Part shown: piece after piece, positions 9,037 to 18,313 of the stretch
How positions within the stretch are numbered: the first letter of the stretch is position 1
How the letters are laid out: each line of letters opens with the position of its first letter
NCBI RefSeq assembly: GCF_016031625.1
Contig: NZ_JACCHP010000001.1
Span: 372,001-436,000, forward strand
Length of the DNA stretch: 64,000 nucleotides
Direction: 5' to 3'
DNA from: Bradyrhizobium agreste
Lineage (GTDB): Bacteria; Pseudomonadota; Alphaproteobacteria; Rhizobiales; Xanthobacteraceae
The notes under the pieces: model-generated
The model's input: the letters and a program-made list of their open reading frames with translations, nothing else
What the model was told of the DNA's origin: nothing
Databases searched by the model: none
Translations under genes and position numbers: made by a program

Positions 9037-10410
9037 TCAGAGATAAGGCGTGACGAGGTCAAACAGGTCGTGCCCGACCAGCAGCTTCAGCTTTCGATCC
9101 GTTGCAAGGATCTGGCGCAGCTGCGAAACCGACTCCGGAGGGCTGCGGCCGAAATCCCAAGCCTGCCCGACCGAACCGTTGACCAGCTCATAGGAGCCGT
9201 CCGGCCGCCAGTTAAGCTTGCGCGTAAGGAGATCGACATAGTCAGAGGTGCTAGTAGCGTATCGCTCGAGGCATCGCCGGTAAGGTGGAAACTAGAGTCC
9301 GGATACGGATCGAGGCCACGCACCGAGGCATCAAAATAGCCGATTAGCTTGCCGCTCTTACGATCGAACTCACGGCGGAACTCACCGAGTTCGATGCGGC
9401 CCGCGAGCCTACGACTGACCGCTTGGTCGATGCCGGTCAGCGCCGCGACCTTGTCGGCCAGACGCGTGGTCGCCTCCTTGTCCTGCTGGCCTTTCATAAG
9501 ATCGACCAGAAACTCGCCGCGTGCATAAGCCTCCACGTCAGCGAGATCGGCTCGCTTGACCGGCCCCTTAGCTTCACGGAAGGTCGCGGCATAGCTTGCG
9601 CAGCGCCGCGACGTATTGCAATAGACCCGCGCGGACGCTGGAGTCGAACACTGGCGAGATCATGATGAGACCCTTAACGCTTATGCCCTGCCGCATCTGC
9701 AACTGGTGGACAATCTTTGGGCCGCGAATGCCATCATAGCTCTCGCCCGCGATGTACTTCGGCGACAATAGTCGGTCATGTTTCTCGAGCCAGCGGCGGA
9801 TCACCAATGCGAGCGCGTTGGCGTCGCCGTCAACGGAATAGAGTCGCTTGCGTACATCATCGCCGGTACCCACAAATCGGCTATAGCCGGTACCTACGGG
9901 GAGGAACACTAGATCAGTGAAATCGAGCCAAGTTTCCGCGTTTGGACTCGCCTCCGTAAAGCTCGATGGCGTGACCTCGTCCGCATTGATCGGTAACCGC
10001 CACGGTCCGGCTGCCGAGCTGCAGCCAGGCTGATGATGAGCCCGGTCCGCCGTTGAAGAAGAATGTTACCGGACGGGTGCCGCGATCAGTGCCGTCAAGC
10101 TGATAGGACGTATAGACGATTAGGCCTGCGGCTCGCCCTTGTCGTCGAACAGACGGATCGAGCCGGCGGTCGCGAGGAAAGAGAGCGTCCTGCCAGAAAG
10201 CTCAAGCGTTTGTCTGGTGCTGGAGTCGGGCGGCAGCCGATGCTGCTCGGCCGCCGACGGTATACTAGGAGTTTGGCCGGAGCCGGCCTTCTGGCCGGCC
10301 GGCGTCATGACTTGGACGGGCAGCGGCGAATCGTCGGCCCTCGCGTTGCCTATTCCCCACAGGCAAACAGGATGGCTGCAATAAAGGTACGGCCCAGCGC
10401 GGTCAATCAC
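9037..10410 (-). pseudogene. Peptidase S10 (serine carboxypeptidase-like), multiply frameshifted
   Basis: Minus-strand fragments assemble in order into an S10 enzyme. There is an N-terminal secretory leader and linker from 10410, then FFFNGGPGSSSAWLQLG near 10090-10030. PVGTGYSRFVGTGDDVRKRL follows, then the nucleophile region KYIAGESYDG near 9760, EAYARGEFLVDLMKGQQ near 9530, and a C-terminus with KLKLLVGHDLFDL closing at a TGA at 9037. At least three frame changes separate them. The nucleophile elbow reads GESYDG where the family has GESYGG, a further sign of relaxed selection. Confidence 0.75.
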
Positions 10411-10666
10411 ATCGAGTTTCGCCCGTCCCGGCGCGCCCCCTGTGCGCGAGGCCCATCTGTCAAAGCGGCTCTAACCACTAGCTCAGGGCCGGGAGACAAC
10501 AAACCTACCAAATCCAGTAGCCGTCACCATCGCCGGATGCCCTGCGAACGGTTGCGCGAGGGCGTCATCTAGCCAATGACAGGGCCCTCCAAGCTACAGC
10601 AAGCCCACCTACTGAGGCCGCAATGTATTAAGTCTGAATCGTAGCCGCTTCCCAACTTGACAGTTG
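10411..10666. other. Short gap before the repeat copy
   Basis: No gene or signal recognised. Confidence 0.35.
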
Positions 10667-10733
10667 TGTGCGTCAAGTTCAGCAAAATCGATCATGGGGT
10701 CCGGCCGAGCCATCCCCTCGGAGCCGCCGTCGC
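10667..10733 (+). repeat. 67-bp direct repeat, copy 2
   Basis: Second copy of the repeat at 4468-4534, same orientation, two differences (T/C near the middle and T/C in GCCGAGYCATC). It lies close to the downstream end of the type III operon and may mark an old element boundary. Confidence 0.8.
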
Positions 10734-10815
10734 CACCCAGCCGCTTCCTGTCTTGTGGGATATTTTGGTTCGAGACCAACCTTCGAACCCTGGGGCTGCT
10801 GAGAAAGTGTTGGGT

Positions 10816-11121
10816 CTATTCAAGAGCCACGATTAAAGCCGTTGAAATGGCTCGAGCCAGAACTCGGCGGTTTTCTGGATGGCTCACGATTGCGCGGCCC
10901 TTTGATACAAACGTCACTGTGAAGATGGTGAACACTGGAGCTAACGCTTCTAGTTGCTGCGCCTTTTCAAGTAACTCAGAGACGGAACATTGTTCGGTGC
11001 CGCGTTCCACAGCCACAACGATCCAAAACAGTTTTTCGCACCAATTCTTCAGCGACGCATTTGAAGAAAGCCGCAGGCAGACTAACATCGATGAACGCCA
11101 TGAATGACACAACTTCATCAA
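10816..11121 (-). CDS. Hypothetical protein downstream of rhcU
   Basis: A 101-codon frame in the orientation of the type III operon, 147 bp after rhcU. The product contains ELLEKAQQLEALAPVFTIFT and SKGRAIVSHPENRRVLARAI, which look like genuine helices and strands. No family is recognised. The start (TTG/ATG at 11121) lacks a clear ribosome binding site, so this may be a remnant. A role in secretion is not implied by sequence. Confidence 0.35.
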   Translation of the reverse strand: MMKLCHSWRSSMLVCLRLSSNASLKNWCEKLFWIVVAVERGTEQCSVSELLEKAQQLEALAPVFTIFTVTFVSKGRAIVSHPENRRVLARAISTALIVALE

Positions 11122-11268
11122 TGCTCAGTAACGGCTCGGCGATTGCACAATCCAGGAGTGCATCTGATGAGTATCCAGCAAAGCGGTATGGGCCCGCGGC
11201 TGGACCTGTTTAATCGCAAGACTCACCTCCATCGAGCGCGTTGCGGATCGCAGCGTCAGGATAATGAT

Positions 11269-12306
11269 CTAGACCAGCCCAGCGGCATAGAGTGCCTTTG
11301 CGACCGATTCGAAATATTGCGAGGGAACAGGGTTGCCGAGCCTTGCTTTGCCGAGCAGCTGACGCGCTAGGACATCGTCATCCACAATGTTGAGGCGCAG
11401 CGCGCGCGCCTCACCAAGCAACTGTGAAGCAGCTTCGCCCTCGCCACGGCAGACCAAGACCGGCACGCCGGTCTCGCCGCGAACATAGCGCAACCCCACC
11501 AACGTTGCCGCTCCCCGCAAGATCAACGTGGCCCGACTGATGCCGAGCGGAGCCTCGTTGGCCGACTCTTGCCGCAGACGCCGGTGCTCACGCTTCACCT
11601 GCGGATTGCCTTGCTGTTCCTTGTTCTCCCGCTTGGCCTCCGTTTCCGTCATCCGCATGTCCTGCATAAACAACCAGCGTTGGATTAGTAGGTCGGCCAA
11701 TCCGCCGACCAGAAAAGCTCCAGCGGCAATCCCAGTCAGCACTTTGACCTCGGTAAAGACGAAGCCAAAACAGACCATGCCGCAGACTGGCATGTACACG
11801 AGAGCCTTCCAGCTCGCGGTCACGATGAGAAAGAAGGTCGCACCAAGCAAAGCCACTTTAGCCAGCGTCTTGCCAAGCTCGATGGCCGAACGTTTCGAGG
11901 CGATGCGCTTCAAGCCTTTGATGGGATCCAGTTTCTCGAGCTTCGGCTTGAGCGGCTCCGAAGCAAACATAAAGCCGCCATTGGCCAGGACATTGGCCAG
12001 AAGAGCTGCTGTCACGGCAGCGGCGAGCAGCGGCGCGACAGTGGCAATCGAAAGTTCTAGCAAGCCGCTGAGTGCTTGTGGCGCCGCGCCTGTGAACGGC
12101 TGCTCCTGCAATTTATCGACCAGTTGGACCGTTTCTTTCCACTTGTCCTCGATCGCACCCGCTCGCCACCACAGGCAGCCGAAACCGGCACAGGCGCTGA
12201 CGCCGCTCACCAGATCCGAGCTGCGCGCGCTCTGTCCCTTCTTTCGGGCATCGCGCAGCTTCTTGGGCGTCGGAGGAAGCTTTTTTTCCTCACTCGTAGA
12301 GCTCAT
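11269..12306 (-). CDS. rhcU: Type III export apparatus switch protein RhcU (SctU/FlhB family)
   Basis: Inner-membrane export-gate protein of 345 aa, usual for SctU. The N-terminus carries the family signature [20 protein letters not shown], followed by four hydrophobic segments (about residues 35-55, 75-105, 140-170, 185-215) and a cytoplasmic domain. Other SctU/FlhB proteins self-cleave in this domain at an NPTH motif. Here the aligned position, 12 residues before YVRGET, reads RGAA inside [20 protein letters not shown], so the catalytic Asn-Pro is absent. Its ATG overlaps the stop of rhcT by 4 nt, and it is the last recognised apparatus gene of the operon. Confidence 0.93.
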   Translation of the reverse strand: MSSTSEEKKLPPTPKKLRDARKKGQSARSSDLVSGVSACAGFGCLWWRAGAIEDKWKETVQLVDKLQEQPFTGAAPQALSGLLELSIATVAPLLAAAVTAALLANVLANGGFMFASEPLKPKLEKLDPIKGLKRIASKRSAIELGKTLAKVALLGATFFLIVTASWKALVYMPVCGMVCFGFVFTEVKVLTGIAAGAFLVGGLADLLIQRWLFMQDMRMTETEAKRENKEQQGNPQVKREHRRLRQESANEAPLGISRATLILRGAATLVGLRYVRGETGVPVLVCRGEGEAASQLLGEARALRLNIVDDDVLARQLLGKARLGNPVPSQYFESVAKALYAAGLV

Positions 12307-13124
12307 TTCAACAGCTTCTTCAGATACTCGAGCATATTGTTCGAGGTTAGGATTTCAGCTCCGGCGTATTCGAGCAGATAGACGACGTAGCTCACCATGA
12401 TGACCCCGAATGCAACATTCTTAATCATTGGGGAGAGATCGTTCAGCTTGAGCTGAGATGCAAAGCGGCCGAGCATCATGACCGAGATATCGACCAGCAG
12501 CAGCAGGGCCAGCGCCGGCCCGGCGACCAACAAGGTCGTCATCATGATACGATCGAGAAGGGCCAGACATTCCATTGCCCCTTGCGCTGTCACGGCAGGC
12601 AGAAACTGATAGACAGGCCATACTAGGTAGCTGCCATAAAGGCCGCTCACCATGGTCTGCAGCCCGCCGACCAGAACGAAGATCGTAACTGCCGTAACAC
12701 CGAGAAAAAGCCCGGTTCCGGACGCTTGGCTGTGCGTCGCGGGATCCTCCCCCGCAACTTGGCTTGAAATTCCTCGTTGGGTATCGATGATGTCGCCGAC
12801 CGCCTGTATGCTCCATAGTGGAATACTGAGCAGGATGCCGAGCATAAGACCGACGAACACCTCCTTCAGGCCAAGCATGGTAACGCTGACCAGGCGCGTG
12901 TTTGGGTCCAGGTCCTGCAGACCTATTTTGATGTGAGCAAGGCACGGCAGGCCGATCGCAATCGTCAGGCTTCCCCGAACCAGGCCGCTGATACGCGCTC
13001 GGGTGAAGACGGGAAGCACCAGCATGATGCCAAGGGCGCGGGCCGCACTCAGGCCCGTTGCGGCGACGAGCTCGATCGTGCCCTGAACGAGAGCTTGCGC
13101 CTCTGCCGGTGATAGGCCAGCCAT
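12303..13124 (-). CDS. rhcT: Type III export apparatus protein RhcT (SctT/FliR family)
   Basis: Polytopic inner-membrane protein of 273 aa that forms part of the SctRST export gate. Hydrophobic segments are spread over the whole length, and the family-typical stretch [20 protein letters not shown] (about residues 92-111) with the following DTQRG is present. The gene follows rhcS by 10 bp and overlaps rhcU by 4 nt. Order and size match other rhizobial rhc operons. Confidence 0.93.
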   Translation of the reverse strand: MAGLSPAEAQALVQGTIELVAATGLSAARALGIMLVLPVFTRARISGLVRGSLTIAIGLPCLAHIKIGLQDLDPNTRLVSVTMLGLKEVFVGLMLGILLSIPLWSIQAVGDIIDTQRGISSQVAGEDPATHSQASGTGLFLGVTAVTIFVLVGGLQTMVSGLYGSYLVWPVYQFLPAVTAQGAMECLALLDRIMMTTLLVAGPALALLLLVDISVMMLGRFASQLKLNDLSPMIKNVAFGVIMVSYVVYLLEYAGAEILTSNNMLEYLKKLLK

Positions 13125-13134
13125 CCAGGCTCTG

Positions 13135-13416
13135 CTAATATCTTGCGGTGAGTGCTGGAAACTGGCTGAAAATGTGCTCGGCCTGGTCGATCAGTGGAGC
13201 GCTGAGCACGGGAGAAAACCCGGCGAGCACGGCGACGACGACCAGAAGCTTGACCGTCAGTGGCAGGGTCTGATCCTGAAGCTGAGTTGCCGCCTGGATG
13301 AGGCCAATGATCAGTCCGGAGATGAGAGCTGCCAGCAGCGGCGGCAGAACCCAGATCATGAAGAGGACGAGCGATTGACTCAGGTGCGTAAGGATGCTGG
13401 CTTCGTTCATGATCAA
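13135..13416 (-). CDS. rhcS: Type III export apparatus protein RhcS (SctS/FliQ family)
   Basis: Small inner-membrane export-gate subunit of 93 aa with two transmembrane helices (about residues 15-40 and 55-75). The conserved [20 protein letters not shown] and [11 protein letters not shown] segments are diagnostic for SctS/FliQ. The start at 13416 overlaps the rhcR stop; an internal ATG at 13410 is an alternative. Confidence 0.93.
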   Translation of the reverse strand: MIMNEASILTHLSQSLVLFMIWVLPPLLAALISGLIIGLIQAATQLQDQTLPLTVKLLVVVAVLAGFSPVLSAPLIDQAEHIFSQFPALTARY

Positions 13417-14078
13417 CCTCCTGGCGTCGTGTAACTTAATACCAGCCCGTGCATGAGACGTGACCAGCCGTCGATAGTCACGAACAAAAAGAGCTTGAAG
13501 GGGACAGATATCACCGTGGGGGACACCATCGACATACCCATGGCCATCAAAATCGTCGTAACGATCAGATCGATCGTGATGAAGGGAAGGTAGAGAAGAA
13601 AGCCGATTTCGAACCCACGCTTGAGTTCGGAAATCAAAAACGATGGCACAAGAATGGCGAAATCATCTGCCGTTACGCTGCCGCGCATCTCCTCCGACCA
13701 GACATGTTCAGTGGACGACAGGAAGAAGCTGCGCTGCTCTTCATTGGTGAATTTCTTCAGATGAGCACGCAGCGGCTCCTGTCCCTCCTTGGCGGCCGTT
13801 ACCCAGTCATCGAAACTTTGGTAGCGAAGCTGCGGATCGGTAAGGCGGTTGTAGGTCTGCTCGAAGACCGGAGCGCTGATGAAGACGGTCAGGATTAGTG
13901 CCGCTCCGTAAAGGACAATGTTCGGCGGTATCGATTGAGTCCCCAGCGCATTGCGCACTAGGAAAAGAACAACCGACACTTTGACAAAGGCGGTAGTTGT
14001 GACGACAGCAAAGGCCAGGAGGCCAAGCCCGACGGTTATCGCCAGAAGCGCAAGGATGCTGGGTTGGATCTCAGCCAT
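13413..14078 (-). CDS. rhcR: Type III export apparatus protein RhcR (SctR/FliP family)
   Basis: Core export-gate subunit of 221 aa. I place the start at 14078 (MAEIQPSILALLAITVG), where the family N-terminus begins and which overlaps the end of rhcQ by 8 nt; the open frame continues upstream but only as rhcQ shadow. Family motifs include KVSVVLFLVRNALGTQSIPP, the periplasmic region, and FEIGFLLYLPFITIDLIVT near the C-terminus. The product assembles with RhcS and RhcT in the inner membrane. Confidence 0.93.
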   Translation of the reverse strand: MAEIQPSILALLAITVGLGLLAFAVVTTTAFVKVSVVLFLVRNALGTQSIPPNIVLYGAALILTVFISAPVFEQTYNRLTDPQLRYQSFDDWVTAAKEGQEPLRAHLKKFTNEEQRSFFLSSTEHVWSEEMRGSVTADDFAILVPSFLISELKRGFEIGFLLYLPFITIDLIVTTILMAMGMSMVSPTVISVPFKLFLFVTIDGWSRLMHGLVLSYTTPGG

Positions 14079-15192
14079 TAAGCGCCAACCTGCCGCGCAA
14101 CCTGACGGCCAGCTCCTCGCCGATCCGCACGATGTCGCCACGGCCGATACGTTGGCCGTTGGCAAGGATATCGACCGGCCCATCAAGAGGCCGGCCAAGT
14201 TCGAATACGTGGCCTTCGTTGATGGTTCGCAACGTTCCCAACGGCATCGGCCAGCGGCCACATTCGAATACGAGTGTGATCTCGATGCTGTCGATATCCG
14301 CCTCTGACGGAGGCGGCTGTTGCACCTGACTTTGGGGCATCATATCTCCACTTTCTAAGGGGTGGGATCGCAATCGGAATGGTCCTCGCAGCACCAGCCT
14401 GTCGCCGCCGATCTCTGCAGGGGCCCACAATCGGTCTGCAGCGAGAATGACCTGGCCTTGCGCGAGGGGAATTGCGTCCGGGAGCAGCGCGTCGCCTTGC
14501 CCTGCTTGGCGAAGAACGCCGATCGCGACGCGGAGCGAGCCGATATGGCCTGCAACGATGACCGGGAATTCGGAAGGCAGTTTGGCCTTCTGTCGCGGCG
14601 ATCGGCCAAGAAGCTCACCGAGGGCGCGGAAGGCCGGCGGCGTCAGACCGTCCAGAGACGAGAATAGAAGCAGCCTAGCCTTGCTGGCGAGATCACCATA
14701 GGCGACGTCAAATTCAAGATAAGGCCTCGTACTCCGCGCTTCCTCGGTGCGAACAAGCTGCAGATTCCGCTTCGTCAATCTTTCCAGCGGAGCAAGCAAG
14801 GGCTCAAGCGCAAGTTCCAGGACCAGCGAACGCGTCGGCTCAGAAGGAAGGGTAAGGCCATCCTGCACGGTTCCAATCAGCGCTTCCACGAGCGGACCGG
14901 GCAGGGACAGGATCAAGGTTTCACCATTTACTTCGAAGACGCAGTCAAGCATCGACGTCGCAGCCGGCTCCGCCTGCCAGACGGTTCGGCTCACCCGCAC
15001 AGATAGCGGCTTCTCGCCGAGGCGGCCTTGCAGAGGCGCACGCAACGCTGCGATCTCGTTAAGCCAAGAGGCCACGGCGTGCGAGAGGGTCGGCGTCGGC
15101 ATAAAGGCTGCGGGCTCAGCCGGCCGATATGTCGCCGGTGCGGCTTCCGCGTCGCGGGCCCCTGGCTCCCGCGAAAGAGGATCTGCAATCAC
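14071..15192 (-). CDS. rhcQ: Type III cytoplasmic ring (sorting platform) protein RhcQ
   Basis: SctQ/FliN-type C-ring component of 373 aa, which recruits substrates with SctK and SctL. The C-terminal 75 residues form a SpoA (FliN) domain: IEITLVFECGRWPMPLGTL, then LANGQRIGRGDIVRIGEELA. The N-terminal two thirds are less conserved, as usual. The start overlaps the end of the upstream sctO-like gene by 4 nt, so translation is probably coupled. Confidence 0.9.
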   Translation of the reverse strand: MIADPLSREPGARDAEAAPATYRPAEPAAFMPTPTLSHAVASWLNEIAALRAPLQGRLGEKPLSVRVSRTVWQAEPAATSMLDCVFEVNGETLILSLPGPLVEALIGTVQDGLTLPSEPTRSLVLELALEPLLAPLERLTKRNLQLVRTEEARSTRPYLEFDVAYGDLASKARLLLFSSLDGLTPPAFRALGELLGRSPRQKAKLPSEFPVIVAGHIGSLRVAIGVLRQAGQGDALLPDAIPLAQGQVILAADRLWAPAEIGGDRLVLRGPFRLRSHPLESGDMMPQSQVQQPPPSEADIDSIEITLVFECGRWPMPLGTLRTINEGHVFELGRPLDGPVDILANGQRIGRGDIVRIGEELAVRLRGRLALNG

Positions 15193-15725
15193 GTCGGCTC
15201 ACCTCCCGTCCGCCCTGATGGGCCTCGCCGGTAGCGGAGCAAGACTTCATCATCGGCTTCGATTTCGCCGGCGGCTTCGAAATGAGCATTCGTGATGCGC
15301 TGAACGTCGCCATCGATCTGACGCCATTTCTGGCTCGCCGCTGAACGCTTGGTCCAAACGGCCCTCGCCTCAAGAACCGCAGCCTCAGCTTGCTCTTGAG
15401 CAGCACGGGCCTTGTCAAGAACTCGCCGCGCCGCTGCGATCTCGTCTGTGAGCCGCCCGATGATGAGATGATAGCGTCGCTGCAGTTCGCAGACCGATAT
15501 CGCATCGGCCGCTAGCATCTCCCGATAGAGCTCCGCCTCGACCGTTGCGCGGCGCCCCTCGGCATTTGCAAGATGCTCGCAAGCTTGTTGGACAGCTTGA
15601 ATCGCGAGATGGCGCTTGCCTTCCATGTTGGACAATTCACGACGGGCGCTTCGCTCCCGCATGTCCTTGACGAGCCGCAGCTTTGAGGCGTGAACGGGAT
15701 TTAGGCGGTCAGACGCGATATCCAT
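15189..15725 (-). CDS. Type III stalk protein (SctO family, Y4yJ-like)
   Basis: A 178-aa, highly charged, alanine-rich protein predicted to be one long coiled coil, in the position of SctO/FliJ between the ATPase and the C-ring gene. SctO contacts the ATPase hexamer and the export gate SctV. Sequence conservation in this family is low, so the call rests on size, the coiled-coil pattern (RRELSNMEGKRHLAIQAVQQ, EIAAARRVLDKARAAQEQAE) and synteny with y4yJ of other rhizobia. It overlaps rhcN by 25 nt. Confidence 0.8.
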   Translation of the reverse strand: MDIASDRLNPVHASKLRLVKDMRERSARRELSNMEGKRHLAIQAVQQACEHLANAEGRRATVEAELYREMLAADAISVCELQRRYHLIIGRLTDEIAAARRVLDKARAAQEQAEAAVLEARAVWTKRSAASQKWRQIDGDVQRITNAHFEAAGEIEADDEVLLRYRRGPSGRTGGEPT

Positions 15726-17056
15726 GCGACCGTCTCCTCAAAGCTGCACGTCTCGCCCTGGCCCTGCCGCAAAAAGGCCCGCAGCTCCTCGATCGAGGCG
15801 ATGGCCCGATCGGTGAGCGGATCAGAGCCTTGCTTGTACTCACCGACCTTGATCAAGAACTCGGCCTCAGCGTAGCGCGAGAGCAGATCACGGAAGAAGG
15901 ATGCCGCCTTGCGATGGGGCACGGACACGATCGCATCCATGACGCGGCTGCGGCTCGACAGCACATCGATAGCCGGAAAATGCTCTTGAGAGGCCAGCGC
16001 GCGCGAGAGAATAATATGGCCGTCAAGGATGCCGCGTGATTCTTCCGCTATTGGATCACCAGTACCATCGCCTTCGACAAGTACGGTATAGAAGGCCGTA
16101 ATGGAGCCATGCTCGCCCATGCCGGCGCGCTCCAACAAGCCCGGCAACAGCGCAAAGACGGAGGGCGGAAAGCCGCGCCGGGTCGGCGGCTCTCCTGCGG
16201 CAAGGCCGATTTCACGCATGGCGCGGCTAAAGCGCGTCAAAGAATCCATCATCAGAACGACGCGAAGGCCCTGATCACGAAAATATTCGGCCAGCGCCGT
16301 CGCCATATGGGCGCATTGGGCCCGCTCCATCGCCGAACGGTCGGAGGTCTCCACCACAACGACGGAACGGCGAAGGGCCTCGCCTAGATGGCGTTCGATG
16401 AATTCACGCACCTCTCGACCACGTTCGCCGATCAGCGCAACGATGGTGACGTCGGCCGCAGCGCCTCTTACGATTTGCGACATCAGCGTCGACTTTCCGC
16501 AACCGGCATCACCATAGATTCCGATCCGCTGACCTTCTCCACACGTCAGAAGACCATCCAGGACCCGGACGCCGAGCGGAAACGGCTGTTCAATCGCGCG
16601 CCGTTTCATCGGATTGGGTGCCCTGCCGCGCAGCGGGCGGGCTTCGCCGGCCTTTATCAGGCCCTTGCCATCGAGCGGACGGCCAAAACTGTCGATGACG
16701 CGGCCGAGCAAATCGGGGCCGACAGCCACTTCCTGCATTCGCCCGGTCGTCACCACCTCCGCACGATTGGACAGCCCCACCATGTCCCCGATCGGCGTGA
16801 GTAACACCCCGTCCGGCAACAGACCGATCACCTCGGCCTCGAGCGACCATCCGCTGCGAGGATCCTGCAATAGGCATAGTTCTCCGACCCGCGCCTCCGG
16901 CAAGACGGCGTGCAGCAGCGTGCCGACTGCCCGCGTTATCCGGCCGCGGACGGCGCGTGTATCGATCCGCTTGGCGGAAGATCTCAAGGATGAGAGTGCG
17001 GCCCTTACAGTTCCTTCTGCGGCAGCGGCATCATGGGTTGGTCGTTGCACGGTCAC
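15701..17056 (-). CDS. rhcN: Type III secretion ATPase RhcN (SctN/FliI family)
   Basis: Hexameric ATPase (451 aa) that unfolds and strips chaperones from substrates at the cytoplasmic face. The Walker A motif GDAGCGKST lies at about 182-190, the ERGREVREF segment at about 211-219 and Walker B VVLMMDS at about 266-272. The C-terminal domain contains YKQGSDPLTDRAI. All catalytic elements are present and the length is normal. The gene overlaps nolV by 4 nt. Confidence 0.96.
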   Translation of the reverse strand: MTVQRPTHDAAAAEGTVRAALSSLRSSAKRIDTRAVRGRITRAVGTLLHAVLPEARVGELCLLQDPRSGWSLEAEVIGLLPDGVLLTPIGDMVGLSNRAEVVTTGRMQEVAVGPDLLGRVIDSFGRPLDGKGLIKAGEARPLRGRAPNPMKRRAIEQPFPLGVRVLDGLLTCGEGQRIGIYGDAGCGKSTLMSQIVRGAAADVTIVALIGERGREVREFIERHLGEALRRSVVVVETSDRSAMERAQCAHMATALAEYFRDQGLRVVLMMDSLTRFSRAMREIGLAAGEPPTRRGFPPSVFALLPGLLERAGMGEHGSITAFYTVLVEGDGTGDPIAEESRGILDGHIILSRALASQEHFPAIDVLSSRSRVMDAIVSVPHRKAASFFRDLLSRYAEAEFLIKVGEYKQGSDPLTDRAIASIEELRAFLRQGQGETCSFEETVAWISRLTA

Positions 17057-17673
17057 GATTCACCCTCCTGCGACAAGCCAAACCCCAGACGCAGCGCGCG
17101 CAGCTGCGCGGCAAGGTCGAGATCGACATTGCCAAACTCGCTCCACAAGACACATTGGTCCGCGCTCAGCGCCGGATCCGCCTCAATCCGGACCTTCGGC
17201 CGACCCTCCAATCCGTCATAGTCCTTGAACTCACTGGCCAGCAGGTCGGCTTTCACTGGGGATACGTGAAGGCAAACTTCCGTGTTCTTATATCTTTGCT
17301 CGATGGCATGACGAACGCCGCGCACCAGCATCTCGCCCGGATCAAACGCGCCAAGCAGATCGCTAAGGATCTCAAGGACCAGCTGCGGCAATTCCCGCTC
17401 CAGAACCGCCTTCCGTTGCGCCAGTTCACAAGTAGCCTGGGCAATCAGCCGCGCCATTTCCTCTGCGCCCGCCTTTGCACCCTCGGCGCGGCCCCGCGCC
17501 CGTTCCCGCTCATACGCCTGGCGTGCCCAACCGCGAACCCGCTGCAGATGCCTTTCGGCAGCGTCCCGCGCCCGTACGGCATCGTGCCAGATCTCGAGCT
17601 GCGCTGCTGGGATCAGCGGTCCAAGAGGCCGAATCTGCGGGGCCGCGGGCGATGCTGGGGCATCGGCCGTCAT
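17053..17673 (-). CDS. nolV: Type III stator protein NolV (SctL family)
   Basis: Cytoplasmic ATPase-stator and sorting-platform subunit of 206 aa, FliH-like. It has a charged alanine-rich helix (RDAAERHLQRVRGWARQAYE) followed by a conserved C-terminal domain (LRRGVRHAIEQRY-like region, then LRALRLGFGLSQEGES at the end). Overlaps of 4 nt on both sides (nolU upstream, rhcN downstream) indicate tight translational coupling. Confidence 0.9.
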   Translation of the reverse strand: MTADAPASPAAPQIRPLGPLIPAAQLEIWHDAVRARDAAERHLQRVRGWARQAYERERARGRAEGAKAGAEEMARLIAQATCELAQRKAVLERELPQLVLEILSDLLGAFDPGEMLVRGVRHAIEQRYKNTEVCLHVSPVKADLLASEFKDYDGLEGRPKVRIEADPALSADQCVLWSEFGNVDLDLAAQLRALRLGFGLSQEGES

Positions 17674-18302
17674 GCCCTCGCAGCCTCTGTGCCCAAATGG
17701 GCCACGACTTGGAAAAGTAGCAGGCCTGCTGCGCTCCGGTGTTCAGCAGCTGGATTCTCCGCGGCCGTGCCAATGGGCAAGCGCAGAAGCACGCGGATAC
17801 GATCAAGCGATGAAGCCTCTTCGAGCCAGGCGCCGAGACAAGCATGCCCGTCATATTCGATCTGTCGGGCCAATTGCTCTGGATCGACGATCGGGGTCGT
17901 TGCGACGGCACTGGATAGATGTCGGACTGCAAAAGCATGCGCTTCGGCCCCGATCATCTCGACCAATACTGACAGATCGTGCCTGGAAACCAGCTTGAGG
18001 ATGGAGCGTGCATGCCACATGCTGCCCGCGAGCAGCGCAGCCCGGCGCGGTTCATGCCCGAGGAGAGGATCTTCGTTCCAGTCGGCGCTGCCCACCTTCA
18101 CCTCGCTGCCCAGCAGCAGTTCCGCCAGTCTTGGCTGCAGCCTGGCGCTCTGCTGTAGCCGAACCAATGTGGAAGGCGAAAGCAGCGGGTCAAGAAGCCT
18201 AGCAAAACGACTGGGATCCACCGAGGCAGCAAGCTCGCGCAGCCGATCGGCAGCGAGCGTGAAGGAACGATTGGTTTCGGTGGATGACATCGATGCCGAC
18301 AT
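17670..18302 (-). CDS. nolU: Type III sorting-platform protein NolU (SctK family)
   Basis: A 210-aa protein in the SctK position between rhcJ and nolV. SctK links the cytoplasmic pods to the inner-membrane ring. Sequence features are weak (leucine-rich, no membrane segment), so the identification relies on synteny and on a nolU-like body (LDPLLSPSTLVRLQQSARLQ). The start is 18302, with an internal ATG four codons later; it sits 11 bp after rhcJ. Confidence 0.88.
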   Translation of the reverse strand: MSASMSSTETNRSFTLAADRLRELAASVDPSRFARLLDPLLSPSTLVRLQQSARLQPRLAELLLGSEVKVGSADWNEDPLLGHEPRRAALLAGSMWHARSILKLVSRHDLSVLVEMIGAEAHAFAVRHLSSAVATTPIVDPEQLARQIEYDGHACLGAWLEEASSLDRIRVLLRLPIGTAAENPAAEHRSAAGLLLFQVVAHLGTEAARA

Positions 18303-18313
18303 GAGCGTCCCGA

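Noticed and set aside
11480..11560. NPTN readable on the plus strand opposite the RhcU cleavage site
   Set aside because: It is on the non-coding strand and cannot supply the motif; coincidence.
11528..12400. Plus-strand frame of 290 codons opposite rhcU/rhcT
   Set aside because: Shadow of the conserved rhc genes on the other strand.
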